Shown here: piece after piece, positions 60,236-64,000 of the stretch
How positions within the stretch are numbered: the stretch's first letter is position 1
Layout of the letters: every line of letters begins with the position of its first letter
Assembly (NCBI GenBank): GCA_029582265.1
Contig: CM055827.1
Location: 1,322,574-1,386,573 of the forward strand
DNA: 64,000 nucleotides
Reading direction: 5' to 3'
Source: Zoroaster sp. YZ-2022
Lineage: Eukaryota > Echinodermata > Asteroidea > Forcipulatida > Zoroasteridae
Notes under the pieces: generated by a model
Database searches by the model: none
What the model saw: only the letters and a program-made list of their open reading frames with translations
Told to the model about the DNA's origin: nothing
Program-made: the position numbers and the translations under genes

Positions 60236-61942
60236 AGGTACAATTCAAGAAATACTTCTCCCAGAAATAACAAGGGTGGTGAATGTGTCGCTTGAGACTG
60301 CGGTTATGCCTGACAGTCTCAAATCTGCTGTCCTTGAGCCACGACTCAAGAAGTCGTCGATGGACACTGACGATTTCAGTAGCTTCCGCCCAATCTCAAA
60401 TCTGAAATTTGTATCTAAAGCGATAGAAAAGGTGGTTGCCACCCAAACATGTCAACACGTGAATGACAGCAACCTGAACGAGATCTACCAGTCAGATTAT
60501 AAAGCGTGCCATAGCACGGAGACGGCGCTTGTCAAAGTTCACAATGACATTTTGAAAGCAATCGATAACAAGCACTCTGTTATCCTCCTGCTACTGGACC
60601 TATCGGCTGCCTTCGACACGGTCGACCACCACATTCTGCTGATGCGCCTTACATCCAGTTTTGGGATTGTTTGGACGGCACATGAATGGTTCAGATCCTA
60701 CCTAACTAACAGGACACTGACTGTCAATGTCTCTGGTGGTGTGTCAACGGAGCGGTCACTTTCCTCAGGTGTTCCTCAAGGCAGCGTTCTTGGCCCCATC
60801 CTCTTCTCGATGTATATGTCACCGTTGGGAGAGCTTATCAGGCTTCACGGTATGGAGTACCATCTATACGCCGACGACACCCAGCTCTATGTCACATTTA
60901 AGTCTTCTTGTCCGGACGATATGAACATGGCTAACTCTCGGATGGGCTTCCATTCGGGACATCGATATGTGGATGACTCTGAATAAGCTCAAATTGAACG
61001 GCGACAAGACAGAAATGATTGTTCTAAATGCGCGACATCGCCCTTTCGCACCTCTGGACAGCATTAATGTATGCGATGACGTCATCGGGCGATCTACGCA
61101 TGCTCGCAACATTGGCATTCTGTTTGACTCTTCGCTCTCTATGGATCAGCACATCACTAATACCTGCAAATCCTGTTTCTTCCATCTTAGGAACATTAGT
61201 CGTATAAGGAAGTACCTCAGTCATCAATCTGCCGAAATTTTAGTCCATGCATTTATTACATCTAGACTAGATTTCTGTAACTCTATCCTGTTTGGACTCC
61301 TAGCTATGAAATTGGAACGTCTGCAGAAGGTCCAGAATGCCGCAGCTCGACTCGTATCACTCACTCGGAAGCATGATCATATCATACCTGTGCTCTATAA
61401 TTTACATTGGCTACCTGTAGAACAGCGGATTATCTACAAACTACTTTTACTGACATATAAGGCACTAAATAATCTAGCTCCACAGTATATCAATGATATG
61501 ATCACTACTTATGTTCCTAGCCGTAATCTCCGTTCTTCGGCAAGTAGACAACTAGTTGCGCCCTCGTATAATTTAGAAACTTATGGACGCAGAGCTTTTT
61601 CGTGCGCAGCCCCTTTTACTGTGGAACTCGCTTCCACAGGAAGTAAGACTTTCCACTTCACTAGGTAATTTTAAAAAACAGCTTAAGACACACCTTTTTA
61701 GAAATGTTTTTAATTTGTAATCTCAAAGTGCAATTTTTAAATGTATTTCATTAGAGTATTATTATAATAATTATCTATCATTGTAACTATTATTATTGTC
61801 TCCTTTATAGATAGCTCGCATTTGTAATTTGTCATTTATTGTAAGACAATCATTCTTTTTAGTCTAAAATGTAAAGCGCTATTGGGCATATTTGGAAATA
61901 GCGCTATATAAGTAATTAAATATTATTATTATTATTATTAAG
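60236..61942 (+). mobile_element. CR1/L2-like LINE, 5'-truncated (right arm)
   Basis: Counterpart of 44016-45718. The 3' end is GCGCTATATAAGTAATTAAA with (TATTAT)n at 61920-61942. Confidence 0.85.
60273..61668 (+). pseudogene. CR1/L2-like reverse transcriptase fragment (right arm)
   Basis: The first half is one open frame to 60986 including LLLLDLSAAFDTVDHHILL, SSGVPQGSVLGPILFSMYM and YADD (60867-60878). A one-base shift at about 60950 moves to a second open frame (60967-61668) with LHWLPVEQRIIYKLLLLTYK. It is better preserved in the 5' half than the left arm, while the left arm is intact where this one shifts. Confidence 0.86.
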
Positions 61943-63302
61943 AAATAAAACCGATTTTACCCGTTTCAAAAAAAGAAATCGTAGCGAAATTACCCCTCAA
62001 AATGTGCTTTATATCTAAACTTTTCTGTACATGTCTTAATATTTAAGGTGCTCCTGGCTGTTTTGCACGAAATTCGTTCAAACGATGTTAATTTTCGCTT
62101 TCTTTGAATAATTTGCCATCGTTACATACCAATTTCATTGGTTTTTTTTAGTTTCAAAATAGCAAATGTTTCAGCTTCCAGCGGATAATTCGGTAACTTA
62201 TGTGACGTCATAATCATACAACTGTATGCTAGCTGTACGTGTATACATGGCAATACGGAACAACACATTTTGATTGCCAATTCTATATGCATTATCAATT
62301 ACGTGATAAAATAAATGTTGCTTTAAATGCCAAGATTTAAAAGGAACTTTTATAATAATGGCCATAGATATATAGGTTATTATTTTTTGCTGAAATATTT
62401 CACATTATTTTTGGGAAAAATCTCAATAATGGACAATGCCTTTGACAAACAGACTTTTAAATGTTTGTATTATTACTAATACTAGCCTAACATTAATGTT
62501 TTAATTTTTGATTATACCGTGCCCATCTGCCTAACTTTACCTTCATTGATCCACTCGTACCCAGAAATTACCCCCAAAAAGGTACAGAGTCAACTAGTAC
62601 TCATTCACACGTTATCAGTAAATAAAAAAAGTGAAATGCTGAAAAAATTTCAGTGAAATGAGATGACCTGGGTAAGACTTGACCCATTTTTATTTACCCT
62701 GGCTATGACATCATTGAGATGTCCCCGAGTAGGACTTGTTAATATAAATTGAACTAATTTATATTTTTGTTTGTATTTTTCATCCACTACCCCTCCACAG
62801 GCCCACCAGTCAAACTCAAAATGACCTACCATGGTTCAGGGTTATGTCTCAAAATCTTCATAGTGATTGGTTCTGCCCAGAAATAGTGACAAAACCAGGT
62901 TGTCGAGTTCATCATGTTTTATTGTAGTCATTGTTGAATCTAAAATGATCATTCTAGCCATGTTAAACACACATTGGTGCAATCATTTTAATTTATTTGA
63001 TAACAATAGTTTATATTTTCAACTTGCCATTTTTTGGACTTGACATAAAACGGTGCTGTGGTGACACATAACTTATGCAATATTTAACGTCAAACAACAT
63101 TGTTACTTTTTTAAAAACAATTTCAACAATAAATGTACGGGTTTAAAACATGTGATTCTATAAACATGTGTGGTACATTTAGTTAGGTATAAACGTGATA
63201 ACAAATTTGAACATGTCACAAAGTATTGTTATTGCCTTTTAATATCCGTTTAATAATATTGTATTAATTTTTTTTTTATCTGGCCATAAAATACACCCAA
63301 AT
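61943..63302. other. Non-coding part of right inverted-repeat arm
   Basis: Mirror of 42647-44015. No gene recognised. Confidence 0.6.
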
Positions 63303-64000
63303 TACGGAGCCCCTAAAGGGACATATGATGAAAACAAATTTATGTGCGAAGAAATAATTTGAGTTCTTTATTTCGTGTGCTCGAAATCATTTCGTGCTCA
63401 CGAAATCATTTCGTGCACTCGAAGTCATTTCGTGCACTCGAAATCATTTCGTGCACTCGAAATCATTTCAAGCGCTCGAAATCATTTCGCGCACTCGAAA
63501 TAAATTATTTCATGTGCTCGAAATCATTTCCTGCTCTCGAAATCATTTCGTGCTCTCGAAGTCATTTCGTGCACTCGAAATCATTTCGTGCACTCGAAAT
63601 CATTTCAAGCGCTCGAAATCATTTCGCGCACTCGAAATAAATTATTTCATGTGCTCGAAATCATTTCCTGCTCTCGAAATCATTTCGTGCACTCGAAATC
63701 ATTTCAAGCGCTCGAAGTAAATGATTTCGATCGCACGAAATGATTTCGATCGCACGAAATGATTTCGATCGCACGAAATGATTTTGAGCGCACGAAATGA
63801 TTTATTTCGAGTGCACGAAATTATTTCGAGCGCACGAAATAATTTATTTCGAGTGCACGAAATTATTTCGAGCGCACGAAATGATTTTGTGAGCACAAAA
63901 TGATTTCGTGAGCACGAAATGATTTTGAGCGCACGAAATAAAGAACCCAAATTATTTCTTCGCACGTAAATTTGTTTTTATCATATGTCCCTTTAGGGGC
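63303..64000. mobile_element. Palindromic foldback element (right copy), cut by window end
   Basis: Mirror of 41946-42646. Starts TACGGAGCCCCTAAAGGG; unit orientation flips near 63722; the last visible bases are CCCTTTAGGGGC. Confidence 0.85.

Larger units (their letters stand above)
59901..64000. repeat. Right arm of ~4.1 kb inverted repeat
   Basis: Inverse of 41952-46052; cut by the window end inside the foldback element. Small indels distinguish the arms. Confidence 0.95.

Overview
This window is animal nuclear DNA, not prokaryotic. The evidence is a multi-exon gene with GT-AG introns, two 500-base scaffold gaps of N, and a mixed load of metazoan transposons: Tx1-clade, CR1/L2-like and R4/Dong-like LINEs, a Penelope-like element, piggyBac, hAT and IS630/Tc1-mariner relics, and tRNA-headed SINEs. 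A TTAGGG-like tract also fits a non-arthropod animal. The repertoire suggests a marine invertebrate, perhaps a deuterostome such as amphioxus, a hemichordate or an echinoderm, but I cannot name the species from sequence alone.

Layout. 1-8193: a tandem array of ~330 bp units, each carrying a tRNA-Asn(GTT) gene (23 full-length copies, one of them mutated, plus three partial ones). 8194-12429: unassigned sequence with a hAT MITE, a ~187 bp tandem satellite split by a foldback insertion, and a transposase scrap. 12430-12929: gap. 12930-17992: AT-rich degenerate repeats, a (TA)n run and a SINE with a perfect 19 bp target duplication.

17993-40227: a microsomal epoxide hydrolase (EPHX1-like) gene on the minus strand. 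Exons 1-4 lie at 39118-40152. Exons 5-6 lie at 17993-18933, with matching splice phases across a ~20 kb intron. Exon 5 carries a 26 nt deletion next to the catalytic nucleophile and exon 6 a 1 nt frameshift. The last exons were not found. The large intron holds three head-to-tail Tx1-clade LINEs (19407-33649), every one bounded by (TC)n/(GA)n tracts. This indicates microsatellite-targeted integration. The three share a 3' UTR hairpin with compensatory changes. A 3.0 kb Penelope-like element with an inverted duplicated 3' half sits inside the middle LINE, flanked by a 15 bp target duplication.

41952-46052 and 59901-64000: a ~4.1 kb near-identical inverted repeat. Each arm holds a 5'-truncated CR1/L2-like LINE and a ~700 bp palindromic foldback element built from short TTTCGTGC/CGAAAT-type units. 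The left arm ends exactly at the second gap (46053-46552). 46553-~50280 has inflated homopolymers and looks like poor consensus. 50283-54580: a nearly full-length but broken R4/Dong-like retrotransposon lying between a (TAA)n tract and the (ATT)n tail of a SINE. 55019-58263: a decayed piggyBac element with TTAA ends. 58491-58724: telomere-like repeats enclosed by inverted repeats. 59031-59430: a hAT MITE relic joined to a SINE relic.

The main theme is retroelements that appear to use simple repeats as targets ((TC)n by Tx1, (TAA)n by R4/Dong), stacked in and near a damaged epoxide hydrolase gene, beside a large clustered tRNA-Asn family. All coordinates and alignments were read by eye; no searches were run.
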